Assembly (NCBI GenBank): GCA_032718475.1
Contig: JAUCBJ010003638.1
Coordinates: forward strand, 1-35,632
DNA from: Nemertoderma westbladi
Taxonomy: Eukaryota; Xenacoelomorpha; Nemertodermatida; Nemertodermatidae
Length of the DNA: 35,632 nucleotides
Reading direction: 5' to 3'
A program made the translations under genes and the position numbers. Positions 1-10,861 of the stretch are shown piece by piece (position 1 is the stretch's first letter; each line of letters opens with the position of its first letter). The notes beneath the pieces are model-generated. The model was not told the DNA's origin. It saw only the letters and a program-made list of their open reading frames with translations, and did no database searches.

Positions 1-50
1 AGCCTGAATATAAACTCCTTATACTGTGGATAAACTCACATATAGCAGAC

Positions 51-1334
51 ATGACGGAGTTGATGGAAGATGTCCTTGGTATCGGGGAGCGATATACTCT
101 ACTTTTACAAGCGTTTGTTGATAGCTTAATACGCGGCGACGTTAGTCCAACTACTGCGGAGGACGATGGTCGTTATATCGAACCGCCAATGTCCCAAGAG
201 TAGCTCGCGCGAGTTGGGATATAGAAAATTCGCTGCTCGATATACGCGGCGTAATGGTACGTATATGGGCTTCTTAACTACTGGTCATTCTATCAATTTA
301 CACAATACGGACTATGTCGACTATATATCCTGCCCGGCGGAGTCGGAACCATAAGCTGAAATTCGAATGCGAAAATTCTATTCGAAATCGGCTCGAAAGA
401 AAAGACATTAAAGAAACAAATAAACGCGGTAACTCCAACATATATTTGGAATTCTTGATAGAAGCATTGTAACAACAAATAAATATCATCCGCGTTTACC
501 CTACCAGACGTGCGTCTTTGGTATTATTACGATAAATGCCCTAGACCCAACTAATAAACGGAAAGACATAAACATCCACGTAAACCGAAACTTGTTGACG
601 TATCACCTATGCTCACTCGGCTCGAACGATCCTGGAGTAAACCTACGATCAGAGTCCCGGAATACTCGGTCAAACCTCCTCATTCCTTAGTTGGACCTCA
701 GACCTGCGATCTTGGTGGTGTCGCGGATCCTCGCGGACTGTATTCACTGTTCAAAGATCTAGTGCTACCCTAACAATTAATCGGTAACACTCCGACAGTG
801 ATTTCTAGCTAGCCGCCCATCTTACCTAGCCGGATTGTGACGCGGACACCTAATATCACTATCCAACCGTATGGTCGTCCACGCTTAACGCGATACAACC
901 CCTCATCAAGGTGAAGGAGAGCGTTGTACGAAACGAGTTAAACGCTATTTTATAAAGATCAAAAGGGAAACCTGCGCTTGTTCAGATAAACGTAAGTTAT
1001 CACAGTGAGTCCAATCGATACACGAATTGGCCTTATCTCAATTCGTTTGGGAAATCCAGAATCTCTAAGAAGTTATCGAACTTGGACGATCCTATTTTCT
1101 GCGAGAGTTTTTGGATGAACGTATCCAGCTACGAGCGGAGGAAAATCAGCTCGAGGAGAAGCATATCGAAACGGCAGATACCTCGACCACAATCCTACAC
1201 CTTCTGATGCAATCATATTGCACCCTTCACCCAGGAGTTATGGCCCTCCTAGTAAAGTGGCTCCCCCCAAAGAGAAAAAGACTCTTGCTAGCCTCAAAAA
1301 ACTGCGTAAACGCCGTCTGCGTAAGAAAGACTAA
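51..1334 (+). pseudogene. Unrecognised decayed coding region
   Basis: Coding-like stretches follow one another but change frame. An ATG at 51 opens a frame to a TAG at 201-203. The frame starting at 166 then runs to 354, a third frame covers 353-472, another runs 472-690, and another about 588-773. After a poorly readable part (about 775-1085), a charged stretch rich in Glu and Gln (about 1090-1190) is followed, after one more shift, by a Pro/Ser-rich segment. That segment ends in a very basic tail (LKKLRKRRLRKKD) with its stop at 1332-1334. The successive segments keep ordinary amino-acid composition up to the points where they break, which suggests a once-continuous protein disabled by indels. 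No family is recognised. The basic C-terminus could bind nucleic acid or act as a nuclear localisation signal, but that is inference. It may be a relic of a mobile element or of an endogenised virus. Several small exons are a less likely alternative, since I see no convincing splice sites. Confidence 0.45.
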
Positions 1335-3610
1335 CTGTTTAGAGTATCTTTGTGTTTTAGAAACTGTGATTTTTATATTTTATAGACTGAAAATCCCATT
1401 TTCTGGGAGCGGTGTAAAAGCCTTTGCTGAATTGCCCCGTTATTTTTATTATCTTTTACATTAAAATACTCCGTAGTTGATTTAATAAGTGTAAGAGACC
1501 GTATTATTGCTGTATCTATGTTTTTAGAGGATCTAAGACCTATTTCCTCCGTATGTGTACTGTGAAAGGCATATTTTATGATTCTATGGCAATTCGTGAC
1601 GCAAAAGGGTGATAGCTACTCTTGAACAGTAGTTACTATGACTACGGTTAACAGCTGACATTCATACGTGTTGATTTCCTTTGTTCTACGGCGTCTCTCA
1701 GTTCAGTCAGCCAATGAGAGCGTTTTTGTGGCTCCTTGTACAGAGAATTTCCGAGAAATGACGCAATGCCTATGTGCAGTGCTTACATTCAGTCTTGAGC
1801 CAAAGAAAGAACGGCTTAGAAGTATTTTGTGCTGTACTGCTTTTTAGTCGTACACTAGTAGGTTTAATTATAAAGGGCATATATCCTTTAACAAACGGAC
1901 TACCTACCTGATGACTGCTGACTGATCATACATGCTGACTGCTGAAACATTGCAAACTCATAACAATCAGTGTTCAGTAGTTATTTTATACTGCTATTTA
2001 CCGTCAGTTCTTCATAATATGGTTGATGAATTATTATATTTGGAATAACGATAAACAACCCCGAAACCCAATGTTCTTGATATACCGAAGGTAAGAGAGA
2101 AGGGTTACAGATAAACGATTGTGACTTATGTTAAAGTGGTTTGAAGTGAATCTAATGTTATTTGATAGACCCTACATGAGTCAGCCTGTGTTCCTTTTAT
2201 ATGTGACTAAAATCAGTGAAGATTGTCAGATTAGTGTGCAGTATTGTGCAGCATTGTGTATGAGTGAGTCTGTTAAAGAAGCATTCCTAAAGAATGCGCC
2301 ATATATGTGAATTATAATTAAGCCATATCGTTGTGAGTAGTTTAAGTCATAACTCTGTTTATATAGATAAAGCGCCACGTCCTAAAGGAACTGTTAATAT
2401 TACCGAAGGTGAATAATATTGTCAGAGATTATATATTACTGTCAGTCGAATAATACATTAGGCTTACATAGCAATAAAAAATTAAACCGTCGAACCCAAT
2501 CTCCCGGGAATATCCAGCGGGTGAATGGTCGCGCACGGATTGGTTTCGACTAGTGTAGTGAATCAAATACTTGTCATAGACTAAAAAGCGATTTATTATC
2601 TAGAAGACATTCTAATTTGGCGGGTTAAACTGCCAAAGGTCTGAAAGCGCGAACAGCTGATTAGTGAACTATCATATGTTAGACCATATATATATATTAT
2701 ATATTGGACCTTATCAAAATAGCGGTTGTACTGGGGCGGTATATGTTGTTCTCTAACCCACTGCAATTCAATAACGCAAAGCCGCGTTTACTGTACAGCA
2801 GCACGTAATATATTTGATACTTATTATACTAACTAAACTAACAAACCGCAAGGCCTACTTACCGAAATAAATTAACTTTCAGTTAAATACAATATACTTG
2901 TTTGCTCTGTAAAAATTTTAATTAAAAACAATCCTGCCATTTAATATACCTAATTAGCATGGTTGCGTAAGCAGTATGAATTGGAATGAAATTGTGAAAT
3001 AATTTATTTAAACTATTATGTACATTTAGATTAAATAATAATACAGTAAGTTGGCCTACAGAAATAAACATTGATATTCGGAACAGTAAAACAATTATTT
3101 ATTTCATTCATTCAACTAACCAGAGAGACTCATAGCTCCAGTGAATATTAACATCCCGACGTTACTTTAGTAATAATATTAATGTCATTGAACCCGATAC
3201 ACACACACCTCCAATCAGCCAGTTCAATGGAGAGTGAGTGAATGGATGGCTACTAGCAGCAGCAGCAGTCTGCCTCTTACAAGCAAGGCTGACTGAATAC
3301 CTCAAGTGTTGCTGGGAATCAAGCCAACTTGGATGTTAACCAATAAATGAGCAGTATTTAATGAGAATACATTTTTTATGCCGGTTTAATTACTTTAGAT
3401 CAATTAAAGACACGATTATTAAAGCAAATCACTTGAACTAATTAAAAACTATAATAGAATGGAGTATGCGGATTACATCTGTATATTTTTTAAGTATAAT
3501 TATTGAAGTCTTATACTGTAAAACAATTAATTTCCTTTAAAAGGCAGGTTGAAAATGGTGTTTTTACCGTAATCAACTTAATTAACTAATTAACTGCTAT
3601 TATCTTAGCT
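1335..3610. other. AT-rich non-coding stretch
   Basis: No coding region or RNA gene is seen. The short open frames here (for example 2128-2310) have no coding character. Simple-sequence spots are an (AT)n tract near 2685-2705 and an AGC triplet run near 3257-3270. Confidence 0.6.
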
Positions 3611-3760
3611 TCTCGAAGGCCACACGGAAATTCTACTTGGAAAATTTCTAAACTTTTGCCATACAACATGTGTACCAAGTTTGGATAGATTTCATCAAAG
3701 ATTGGCCGAGTTATTAACGTTTAAAATTGAACACGACAGAACGACAGAACGACAGGTTGA
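3611..3760. repeat. Probable interspersed repeat ending in an ACGACAGA tandem
   Basis: A moderately complex sequence ends in three tandem copies of an 8-bp ACGACAGA-like word at 3731-3756. A conserved-looking body ending in a short tandem tail is typical of short interspersed or non-autonomous elements. No second copy lies in this window, so the assignment rests on architecture only. Confidence 0.3.
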
Positions 3761-4035
3761 TTAATGGTACCACTACGCTAAGGCTCACTCACTTCGTGGC
3801 TCGCCCCACAAGAAGGGTAGAAGAGCAAAGTTAAATTAGATATATTACATACAACAAATAATTGTGCGTTGTTATACTGTACGTACGTACATATAAATAG
3901 TTCCAACACGAAAGTGAATGCTCTCAATTTATTCACAGTATATTTTAGGTCCAAAAATACATTTGATTAGAAGTGCTAATTTATTTATTAATTTGGAATT
4001 TTTTGTAGTTCTCTACACACTAGAGCCTTTATAGT

Positions 4036-4518
4036 TTATATTTCAACTGAGCTAAATCGTTTAGAGTCCAATATATATTTTGATACTGCATTAATAAGTT
4101 TGTTCAGATCCTTACATTTCTGGCCGTATAGGATTGATTTTAAGGTGATTGGTAAGTTTAGTGAGTTTAATTTGTCAACTAGGTTATGGCGGTGACTGGT
4201 GAATTCGGTGCATGAAAAGAAAAAGTGGTCTGGTGTTTCTCTGGTATCTAATTGGCAGAACGCACACGTAGGGTCATCACTCAGGTGTCTCTTAACCATA
4301 TGGTCTGCAAGACAACTACGTTCCAGGCGTATCTGGGCCAGAATAATCTGCACCGTTCGCGTGCCGGCATTAAAATAAGGATTGTCCTTTATAGTATTGG
4401 ACAAACTGGATTTAAGTAAATGTGGCAACTTTGCCTGCATAGTAGGTGAAAGTGAGTTCCAGGCACTGGTTGTTGAAGGGAAAAACGAGTTAAGATACAG
4501 TGATTTATGTGCCGAGAA
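4036..4518 (-). pseudogene. LINE ORF2 C-terminal segment with CCHC motif, after an in-frame stop
   Basis: This continues the RT reading frame directly after a TAA at 4521-4519. The first about 26 codons read like the conserved 'SFFPSTT-AWNSL' block found after the RT in this LINE group, so the TAA is a nonsense mutation and not the natural end. From the ATG at 4440, residues C59, C62, H72 and C77 form a C-x2-C-x9-H-x4-C motif, as is common at the end of CR1/Jockey-type ORF2 proteins and thought to help bind nucleic acid. The natural stop follows the codon for Ile at about 4036. No RNase H domain is visible. Confidence 0.75.
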
Positions 4519-7344
4519 TTAGGTAAAATTTGTTTCGTTTCGAAGTTGGTATCTGTGTCCGTCACCTACCTGGGGTGGCAGGAGGTCAGTCAGGTATGCT
4601 GGGGCATGGCCGTGCACTATTTTACTCAGTGTTACCAAACAGTTGTTATTCCGGCGAGTAGATAAAGGTTGTATATTACACTCGTCGTACAACTTGACGT
4701 GTGATGTTCCCCGTGGTGCCCCAGTTGCCACACGTAAAACTTGCAACTCGACGTCATCGAGTGCATCTGACTGTTCCTTTGTAATATTACACCAGACAAC
4801 ATTACTATATTCTATGACCGGTCTAATATATGTTTTGTATATGGTCAGTATGGTCTGCCGTGGTAGCTTGTACTTTAGGCATTTTAAGGTTGCTAACTGT
4901 GGTGCTACCTTATCTAAGATATGTGAAACATGATCGGCCCAGGTAAGTGTAGAATTAAGTACTACCCCTAGATGCTTGTGTGTATCTACATTATCGAGCT
5001 GTTCGCCCATGAGATATAGGCTATGCTGTAGATGTGATTTGTTGGCTGGGATGGTCATAGTATGAGTTTTATCTGGATTAAATTTAACAAACCAATTGCA
5101 GGCCCACCTGTGGAGACTATTAAGTTCTGAATTCATAAAATGAGCAGAAACTGCAGGATGGGCAATTATACTGTAGATAGTAGTGTCATCTGCAAAAAGT
5201 GATACATTAGCTAACAGGACAGAGACTAGATCGTTGATATAAACTAGAAACAGCAAAGGTCCGAGGATACTTCCTTGGGGGACCCCCGCTTCGATCAGCC
5301 TTAGAGTTAGCACTGATTCTTTTCCATCATGTACAACCCTAAGAAATCTATTGTTCAAATAATCATAAAACCAGTTAAGGAGGTTCCCACGAATCCCCGC
5401 TCGATGTAGTTTGTATACCAGACCCCGGTGCCAGACTCGGTCGAAGGCTTTCGAAATATCACAGAAAATTATACGAACACCATCGCCCTCGTCCCAGGTC
5501 TGGCACCAGGAATGGTATAAATGGAGCAACTGAAAGACACAGCTGTCGCCCCTAATGAAACCTGATTGATTTTTGCATATTTTTGCCCTTATAAAGTTCC
5601 ACAGGTACTTTTTGACGACGGATTCAAATAATTTCGATAAGCAACATAAAAGTGAAATCGGTCTGTAATTTGAGCTTAAATGAGGTTCGTTTTTTTTATA
5701 GACTGGTATAACGTTACTGGTCTTCCAGCAGTCCGGGAAAATTCCTAAACGTAGAGACAAATTGAAAAGTGTGAGCAGAATAGGAATCAATACCGGAGCT
5801 AGGAATTTAATTGTTATATTGCCTATACCATCTGGACCTATAGCTTTATTAGGATTAAGGTCCTTAATTGCCTCAGCTATATCCTCATGGGTTAGTTCAA
5901 TATCTTCTAATAACGCTTCAGATTCTACCTGGTGATTGGTATTATTGGTATTGATACCGAAAGTTCCAATATGCTGACTATCTGGAGTACCAAGAGTACC
6001 AATAGGATGACTAGTACCTGGAGTACCGAAGGTTCCAATAGGCTGACTTCCTGGAGTACCAATAGGATGACTAGTACCTGGAGTACCGAAGGTTCCAATA
6101 GGCTGACTTCCTGGAGTACCAATAGGATCACTAGTACCTGGAGTACCGAAGGTTCCAATAGGCTGACTTCCTGGAGTACCAATAGGATCACTAGTACCTG
6201 GAGTACCGAAGGTTCCAATAGGCTGACTACCTGGAGTACCAATAGGATGACTAGTACATGGAGTACCGAAGGTTCCAATAGGCTGACTTCCTGGAGTACC
6301 AATAGGATGACTAGTACCTGGAGTACCGAAGGTTCCAATAGGCTGACTTCCTGGAGTACCAATAGGATGACTAGTACCTGGAGTACTGAAGGTTCCAATA
6401 GGCTGACTACATGGAGTACCGAATGTTCCAATAGGTTGACTACCTGGGGTACCGAAGGTTCCAATAGGCTGACTTCCTGGAGTACCAATAGGATGACTAG
6501 TACCTGGAGTACTGAAGGTTCCAATAGGCTGACTTCCTGGAGTACCGAGTGTTCCAATAGGCTGACTTCCTGGAGTACCAATAGGATGACTAGTACCTGG
6601 AGTGCCGAAGGTTCCAATAGACTGACTTCCTGGAGTACCAATAGGATGACTAGTACCTGGAGTACCGAAGGTTCCAATAGGCTGACTTCCTGGAGTACCA
6701 ATAGGATGACTAGTACCTGGAGTACCGAAGGTTCCAATAGGCTGACTTCCTGGAGTACCAATAGGATGACTAGTACCTGGAGTACCGAGTGTTCCAATAG
6801 GCTGACTACCTGGAGTACCGAATGTTCCAATTGGTTGACTACCTGGAGTACTAATAGGATGACTAGTACCTGGAGTACCGAAGGTTCCAATAGGCTGACT
6901 TCCTGGAGTACCAATAGGATGACTAGTACCTGGAGTACCGAAGGTTCCAATAGGCTGACTTCCTGGAGTACCAATAGGATGACTAGTACCTGGAGTACCG
7001 AGTGTTACAATAGGCTGACTACCTGGAGTACCGAATGTTCCAATTGGTTGACTACCTGGGGTACCGAAGGTTCTATTAGGCTGACTACCTGGAGTACCAA
7101 GAGTACCAATAGGATGACTAGTACCTGGAGTACCGAATGTTCCAATAGGCTGGCTACCTGGAGTACCGAAGGTTCTATTAGGCTGACTACCTGGAGTACC
7201 AAGAGTACCAATAGGATGACTAGTACCTGGAGTACCGAATGTTCCAATAGGCTGGCTACCTGGAGTACCGAAGGTTCTATTAGGCTGACTACCTGGAGTA
7301 CCAAGAGTACCAATAGGATGACTAGTACCTGGAGTACCGAATGT
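4519..7344 (-). pseudogene. LINE ORF2 segment: end of the minisatellite linker plus reverse transcriptase
   Basis: The frame is open from just after a TGA (7347-7345) to a TAA (4521-4519). Codons 7344 to about 5957 are the 60-bp repeat, rich in Gly, Thr, Pro and Ser. The RT follows. A block with the NKAIGPDGI signature lies near 5860-5830, then the N-terminal RT motif (YRPISLL), motif A (FCDISKAFD), motif B (AGVPQGSILGPLLFLVYIND) and the catalytic FADD box at 5196-5185. A thumb region (KHLGV, then 'YIRPVIEYSNVVW') follows. All catalytic aspartates are present. The enzyme copies element RNA into DNA at the nick made by the endonuclease. No ATG occurs at the start of the RT because it is an internal part of ORF2, so translation would come from upstream. 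Confidence 0.85.
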
Positions 7345-7643
7345 TCAAATAGGCTGACTACATGGAGTGCCAAAAGTACCAATAGTCTGACTACCTGGAG
7401 TACCAAGAGTACCAATAGGATGACTAGTACCTGGAGTACCGAATGTTCCAATAGGCTGGCTACCTGGAGTACCGAAGGTTCTATTAGGCTGACTACCTGG
7501 AGTACCAATAGGATGACTAGTACCTGGAGTACCGAATGTTCCAATAGGCTGACTACATGGAGTGCCAAAAGTACCAATAGTCTGACTACCTGGAGTACCA
7601 ATAGGATGACTAGTACCTGGAGTACCGAAAGTTCCAATAGGTA
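5957..7643 (-). repeat. Minisatellite of 60-bp units within LINE ORF2
   Basis: About 28 units of 60 bp, plus shorter variants. In the ORF2 frame the unit encodes a 20-residue block containing GTFGTPGTSHPIG and TPGSQPI. I checked the triplets line by line in this frame: every length variant keeps the frame and only one stop occurs (tca on the plus strand at 7345-7347, a GGA-to-TGA change). The array is bordered on both sides by non-repeat ORF2 sequence, and both borders contain the IGTFG word, so it could have grown from a native piece of the protein. The plus strand is also open across the array (about 5932-7644) as a by-product of the period being a multiple of three. Confidence 0.93.
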
Positions 7644-8187
7644 AACGCACAGATGGAATGTGCTTAACTAAATTAGTTATATGTGACTGCTCGGCAAAAA
7701 ATGTACTTAAGCATTCAGCCTTGTCTTGGGCCTCTGTATGGACCTTATCGCCGTCAATTAAGAATGGTATGCGTAGTGTTTTAACACGACCGAGGGTAGC
7801 ATTAACGACACTGTACCACTTCTTTGGGTTAGACCTTGTACCATCCTGCAGCTGACTATATAAGATTTTATCATGTTCTCTTTTTGCAACTTTAACTTGT
7901 TCTTGCACATAATTACGAAAATGTCTAAATTGTTTCCAGGACTTCGAATTGTCTACCGTACCTTTTGCCCTACTATGAAGCTTTTCCCTACGGCGGAACA
8001 ACGCCCGTAGGTTAGCATTAATCCAAGGTGGGTCTGACTGACGTGTTTTAACTACTTTATTTTTAATAAATTGAGTTCTACCTTCGATAAGTACCCGAGT
8101 AAGTTCTTTTGCTAGCATATTTGGGTCGTTCTTTATAACATCATTGAAACATGTATTTGAATCCACCCACATAGTTACTGTAACCAC
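7345..8187 (-). pseudogene. LINE ORF2 segment between endonuclease and RT, running into the minisatellite
   Basis: This is in the same frame as the RT and shifted from the endonuclease frame. The first about 180 codons are the usual region linking endonuclease and RT in this LINE group. They hold the 'SDPPWIN' block and a basic helix-like stretch (LRALFRRREKLHSRAKG), then 'KKWYSVVNATLGR' and 'CLSTFFAEQ'. The last about 95 codons are minisatellite repeats, ended by the TGA at 7347-7345. The first residues before the 'DSNTCF' stretch are out of frame. The break lies near 8170-8180, where the plus strand has a doubled 4-base word (complement of GTGG), so a small duplication is the likely cause. 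Confidence 0.8.
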
Positions 8188-9076
8188 GCCAATCAGCAGT
8201 TTTATATAACCAATGCGTGCGTGAATGTAACGGGGGTTTTTTTATGTTAAAATTAAATATAGCTAAGGTTGGGCAGTGATCAGAAACCTCCCGAACAGGA
8301 TCACCGAAAAACAACTTATTTGGTACTTGAGAGGAAGATAAAAATGGATGAAGGTCAGAAAAAATTAGATCAATACAGGATCCAGACGCCGGTCTAGTAA
8401 TTTTGTTAATAAATTGTTTGGCATTTAAGGAGCAGCATAATTGTTGTATAATTAGTGGAGCGGAATTTAGACAATCGGTGTTAAAGTCTCCCAAAAGTAT
8501 AAAACCACTATATTTCTGTGATTGAAGTACAGTAGTGATTTTATCTTGTAGGTCAAGCCAGAACGCCTGAGAGGGGCACGTTGGAGTGTACCCGCACACA
8601 AATAATATTTTGAGTTTATTAACCCAGACATCAATAAATATTAATTCACAATTTGATGTGGAGACATTATATTTGGGTCGGTTAATATGTGGGAGGTCTT
8701 CCCTTATGAGAAATCCTACTCCACCATATCCTGAATTATCACTCCGTGGATTAACATACAAACGATATCCCGGGAACTTTTCCTCCAGTTGCTCACTTTT
8801 ACATGTATTCTTTTTAAGCCAAATTTCAGACAGTGCAATAATATCACATTCCTTTTCATTGAAGAAATTGTTCAAGGAATCGATTTTAAAATTTGGATTT
8901 TCTGTTGGAAATAAACTACGTACATTGAGGTGAGCAATATTAAAAGGCCCGGGATTTTGTTCAATATCACCGGAAAGCAATAACCTGTGTGTTGGGACTA
9001 ACGATAAATATATATTTTGAACACATCCACAAATATACGACCTACGCTGGTTAAATGGTGTGGAAAAACAATTCAT
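8141..9076 (-). pseudogene. LINE ORF2 N-terminus: 2A-like peptide and APE-type endonuclease
   Basis: The frame is open from 9136; the first ATG is at 9076 and a GTG lies at 9103. Numbered from 9103, residues 1-53 form a short leader ending in a 2A-like motif. The endonuclease follows at once: HLNVRSL (58-64, the Asn that binds metal), ALSEIWL (catalytic Glu93), GGVGFLIR (127-134), LLGDFNTD (203-210, Asp and Asn of the active site), SCIDLIFSD, and SDHCP (274-278, with the catalytic Asp and His). All key residues are present. The enzyme nicks target DNA to prime reverse transcription. The reading frame leaves ORF2 after 'TADWRGYSNYV' because of an indel and stops at 8141. The ATG at 9076 is preferred as the start because eukaryotic translation needs it, although read-through or reinitiation from upstream is possible. 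Confidence 0.85.
8945..8968 (-). other. 2A-like ribosome-skipping motif (DIEQNPGP) ahead of the endonuclease
   Basis: The codons at 8968-8945 read D-I-E-Q-N-P-G-P, preceded by LLLSG. This matches the D-x-E-x-N-P-G-P signature of 2A peptides, at which the ribosome skips the bond between the last Gly and Pro and releases the upstream peptide. Such motifs are documented in ORF2 of APE-type non-LTR elements of marine invertebrates. Here it would free the endonuclease/RT protein from a leader of about 43 residues. The match to all fixed positions is seen directly; activity is inferred. Confidence 0.8.
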
Positions 9077-9136
9077 TGTGCTGCCGGTCAGCGACTCCAC
9101 CACCGCCCAGGAGTTGTCAAAAACTAAGAATTTTAA

Positions 9137-9691
9137 TTAAAATTAAAATTACGATTACGAAAATTAAAACAACTCTGAAAATTCAGAGTATTAAGACGTG
9201 AGAGAACTGGTCGATGGAGGTGCCAATCGGCAGCACACAATACAATTATGAAAAGACTGCGGAGAGGAAGCCACCAAAGCGCCCAGGGTAATACGCAAAT
9301 GTCCGTCAATAGGTTTAAGATACAGTACATAACATTTTGTTCAAATGGTGGAGTTTTTAGATAACAAAACCCTATTTTATATAAAGTTAATAAGCTGTTG
9401 CTTGGCTGGAAATTCAGGCCACAAGCAAACAAGGTACTTAGAAGTAAAGTTTCTAAAAGTTTCTTTGGACCTACACCTAATATAAAACTTCGTAATCCTA
9501 CATTGGATAATTCCATTCCAAACACAGGCTCGAGTACCAGTCAGTAGCCCTTTTCCCACCATTGTTTAACTTTCTCCCTTACATTAATATGTACAATGCG
9601 ATAGTATATATTACTTACTAATTTAGGGTACAGGTGTGATTATTGCAAGTCGCTGAACCTATACTGTATACGGGGACCGATCTAGGATCAA
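9137..9691 (-). other. Spacer between LINE ORF1 and ORF2
   Basis: About 550 bp lie between the ORF1 stop and the opening of the ORF2 frame, which is long for this LINE group. A 130-codon open frame (9525-9133) is present but has low-complexity ends and no recognised domain, so I do not call it a gene. A very AT-rich patch lies at 9130-9170. This may be a real inter-ORF leader or a secondary insertion. Confidence 0.4.
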
Positions 9692-10734
9692 TCATTCTCC
9701 TTCAGAAACACTGTTGTAGTACGATGAGCCCGACGATCTACCGGTTAAGGTCCCGTCGGTTTCTTCCTCCTCAAGGTTAACCGTGCTGCTCCTCGACCTC
9801 GTTGAAATCATGTGAGAGTTAGGAGTTCCCGATGCAGCCTTTCTCCCTTTTCCTGTAGGGGCGGCTGTTCCACGGCTGGTACTCCTGGCGTTGCTGGATG
9901 ATTTGTTGTTCCGGGGAATCCTCGTGTTCCTCCTCGCGCGATTGAATCCGACTCGTATTCGTGGTCTTTGCTTCCTGGCTTGCCCAAGAAGCTCTTGTAG
10001 AACCATGTAAGTCGACGGTATCGGGATGGGTGGTGGAGAACCCTCCGGGAAGATGGATCTGAGATCCTCAAATGTTCCAACAGTTAAACCGTCGTCATCA
10101 TCCTCGTAATGGGTGATTATAATGTCGCCGTTGATCACATGAGCACTGTAGATGGCTCCTTTCTTCTTTAGCTCCTTCGCGAATTTAAGCAGCTTCATCC
10201 GATACGGAGTTAGTTGATCTGACAGATAAACGCCTTTCGGTAGGTTCCTTAAGTTGCGGAAAGCCTCCGATCTGGCACTGTGGCCGATAAAGCGCACGAT
10301 AATTGGTCGCGATAAGCTCGCGTCAGCGGAAGATTTGGGGAATTGACCTAGGCGATGGCAAACGTCGATTTTATCGGTATTAACATTCAGATCGGTAAGG
10401 ATGTCCTTCACCAATTTCAGACAGGAATCACGCGACTCGTTGGCGGACTCACTACAGCACTAACACCATGTATAAGCACACAGTTACGACGATAATATTG
10501 ATTCTGTTGATCACCGGACAAGAACATTTCTAGGAGAAGTTCTCTTTGGCTATAGACTTCATCTTTAACCTCGTCGACTCTTGCATTTATGAGATCGAGT
10601 TTGTGAGTAATATCCTTATGAAATTTCTTGTTTTCCTCGCTTAGATCCCTGAATTGGTTAGACAAGTCTTTAATAGCAGCGCTGATTTGATCGTTTGAGG
10701 TAGTTTTCCCTTCGGATTGTTTCATAGGAGGCAT
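9692..10734 (-). pseudogene. LINE ORF1 protein (L1-ORF1-like, coiled coil and RNA-binding domain), frameshifted
   Basis: It starts at the ATG at 10734. Residues about 15-75 are charged with leucine heptads (ISAAIKDLSNQFRDLSEENK...), a likely trimer-forming coiled coil, followed by 'QYYRRNCVLIHGV', which opens the RRM-like domain. A one-base shift near 10440-10420 moves the reading into the frame at 10414-9692. There the domain continues with 'DVCHRLGQ', 'RPIIVRFIG', 'LPKGVYLSDQLTPYRMKLL' and 'AHVINGDIII', the usual order in L1-type ORF1 proteins of CR1/L2 elements. The last about 90 residues are basic, then Ser-rich and acidic (RKQRPRIRVGFNRARR..., ending SVSEGE). These proteins coat the element RNA and act as chaperones. 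ORF1 and ORF2 share strand and order, so they belong to one element. Confidence 0.8.
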
Positions 10735-10861
10735 GTTCTGTATTGTGATTGGTTTTTGGTCAGCTTACTGCATACTGATTTAGGGGGGTATTTAGGCTAC
10801 CGGTACTGGTGTTTATCTACAGTTCATACCTACCGGTATCAAGCCTATGCTTTGCTTTCCA

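Larger units (their letters stand above)
3965..10735 (-). mobile_element. Near-complete non-LTR retrotransposon (LINE), CR1/L2 group, ORF1 plus ORF2
   Basis: Read on the minus strand, the order is ORF1 (10734-9692), a spacer, 2A-like motif, APE endonuclease, a 60-bp minisatellite, reverse transcriptase and a CCHC C-terminus (to 4036). A short 3' end contains an AATAAATAAAT-like tract near 3980-3990. The two-ORF plan, the APE-type endonuclease and the RT motifs fit the CR1/L2/Crack/Jockey super-group; the 2A-like motif is known from CR1, L2, Crack and Rex1 elements of marine invertebrates. The exact clade is not settled by eye. The element is inactive as it stands: one frameshift in ORF1, and one frameshift and two stops in ORF2. 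The 3' end is approximate and no target-site duplication was identified. The 5' boundary may extend past 10735 into untranslated sequence. Confidence 0.85.

Noticed and set aside
1111-1464. Intact 117-codon gene
   Set aside because: Only the first about 27 codons look coding. The protein-like signal then moves to another frame that ends at 1334, and the rest of this frame is compositional.
5925-6974. 349-codon Leu/Val-rich minus-strand frame across the same array
   Set aside because: It is a shadow frame of the ORF2 repeat, out of frame with the RT.
5932-7644. 570-codon plus-strand frame across the LINE minisatellite
   Set aside because: It is only the 60-bp repeat read in the other direction; the repeat is in frame with the LINE ORF2 on the minus strand, and no non-repeat domain exists.
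8586-8933. 115-codon plus-strand frame
   Set aside because: Antisense to the LINE endonuclease, whose motifs are complete on the minus strand.
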